DNA from: Thiobacillus sp. UBA2487
Lineage (GTDB): Bacteria; Pseudomonadota; Gammaproteobacteria; Burkholderiales; Sulfuriferulaceae
Reading direction: 5' to 3'
NCBI GenBank assembly: GCA_002341815.1
Contig: DDOT01000172.1
Span: forward strand, 1,521-7,497
Length of the DNA stretch: 5,977 nucleotides
Shown here: positions 5,325 to 5,977 of the stretch, piece by piece
Position numbering within the stretch: position 1 is the stretch's first letter
How the letters are laid out: every line of letters starts with the position of its first letter
Made by a program: the position numbers and the translations under genes
The notes under the pieces: model-generated
What the model saw: the letters and a program-made list of their open reading frames with translations, nothing else
What the model was told of the DNA's origin: nothing
The model's database searches: none

Positions 5325-5977
5325 ATTGAGCTTGCAAAGGCGCCACATACACATAAGCTGACACTGGTAAACCATTTACCGTATCGTTGGTATAGTCATA
5401 AATTTGCGTGGTATTAAAGGGATCGATAATCAGGGTGGTATAGCTTGCCGCATTCGCGCCCTGCGGCAAGGCGACCGATTTATTGTACGACTGGGTTGGC
5501 GCGATGCTCGGCATCGTGGTGGTGGCAATCGCTGAATACGCACCATCCGGCGTTACGTAATAACGATCTACGGTGGATTGCACGGCATAACCGATACGAC
5601 CACTGTTCAGCAACGTTCCACCCGCAACGGCGCTCACATTAACTGCGGCTGTTGCATTGGTAACATAGGGCGCACCGTAATTGCCAAAATACCCCCAATT
5701 AGCGCCAGACAGCACCCGATAGTACGAATTATCCGGCGCATAATATTCGCAATATTCGCTGCAGAGATTCATGGTGTCGCTCCACGTGCACGCATCAAGA
5801 ACATCAGCATAAAGTATTCCACCGGGTGGTGCAGGCGGGCATTGTCCGGTCATTCCACCATTAAAATTGATTTGCTCTGGCAGCAAGGTGATTTCCTGCA
5901 AAACTTGTCCCGTATAAACACCGCCCCCTGTATTGCAAGAATTTCCCCAACTCGTGATTGAATTCACCCACAGCGTA
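5323..5977 (-). CDS. Unrecognised Cys/Tyr/Asn-rich protein, probably exported (5' end outside window)
   Basis: About 217 C-terminal residues are visible and the family is not recognised. The frame is open to the right edge (...TLWVNSITSWGNSC), and the GTG at 5967 has neither a signal peptide nor a ribosome site, so the true start lies outside the window. The first part holds five Cys, counted from that GTG: Cys11, 43, 60, 68 and 72, the last three within CTWSDTMNLCSEYC. The remainder is rich in Tyr, Asn, Thr, Ala and Gly, with few charged residues, and contains beta-prone stretches such as GYAVQSTVDRYYVTPDGAYS. It ends in VYVAPLQAQ. This composition fits a secreted or surface-exposed domain, possibly an adhesin-like or pilus-tip part, but no named motif is present. 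It directly precedes the 524-residue membrane protein by 9 nt, so the two products may work together. Confidence 0.7.
   Translation of the reverse strand, partial: TLWVNSITSWGNSCNTGGGVYTGQVLQEITLLPEQINFNGGMTGQCPPAPPGGILYADVLDACTWSDTMNLCSEYCEYYAPDNSYYRVLSGANWGYFGNYGAPYVTNATAAVNVSAVAGGTLLNSGRIGYAVQSTVDRYYVTPDGAYSAIATTTMPSIAPTQSYNKSVALPQGANAASYTTLIIDPFNTTQIYDYTNDTVNGLPVSAYVYVAPLQAQ

Noticed and set aside
1..5977. CRISPR array, tRNA/rRNA genes, IS elements, integrase or att-type repeats
   Set aside because: No regularly spaced repeats, cloverleaf-like sequence, transposase motifs or paired long repeats were seen on reading; small or diverged ones could be missed without computation.

Overview
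The window (5,977 bases, GC roughly half by eye) looks like bacterial chromosome from a Gram-negative. A TonB C-terminal domain, several Sec-exported proteins and a DgkA of proteobacterial type support this. The wording of the DgkA N-terminus suggests a beta- or gammaproteobacterium, but that is an impression from memory and not a placement.

Region A (1-2787, + strand) is a tight cluster of three genes. The first is the 3' end of a tonB-type gene. The second encodes an exported metallophosphoesterase carrying all five purple-acid-phosphatase motifs. The third encodes an exported YncE-like (YVTN) beta-propeller with a GTG start. The gaps are 10 and 39 nt, each with a usable ribosome binding site. 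The set suggests a cell-envelope module linking TonB-energised uptake to periplasmic phosphoester hydrolysis; this is inference. A strong hairpin lies in the 76-nt convergent gap that follows.

Region B (2864-3393) holds dgkA on the - strand, best started at a TTG codon that gives the normal family length. Upstream is a gap of about 160 nt with no recognised gene. Its + strand carries a curious chain of very small ORFs joined by ATGA overlaps.

Region C (3394-5977, - strand) is an apparent three-gene unit, transcribed right to left. It contains the 3' end of a Cys/Tyr/Asn-rich protein I do not recognise, a 524-residue exported and membrane-anchored protein I do not recognise, and a small XRE-type helix-turn-helix protein resembling MqsA/HigA antitoxins but without a visible toxin. 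This is the least explained part of the window and the best candidate for a new surface or transfer apparatus. The sequence here does not say what that apparatus does. I saw no tRNA, rRNA, CRISPR array, IS element, integrase or attachment site.
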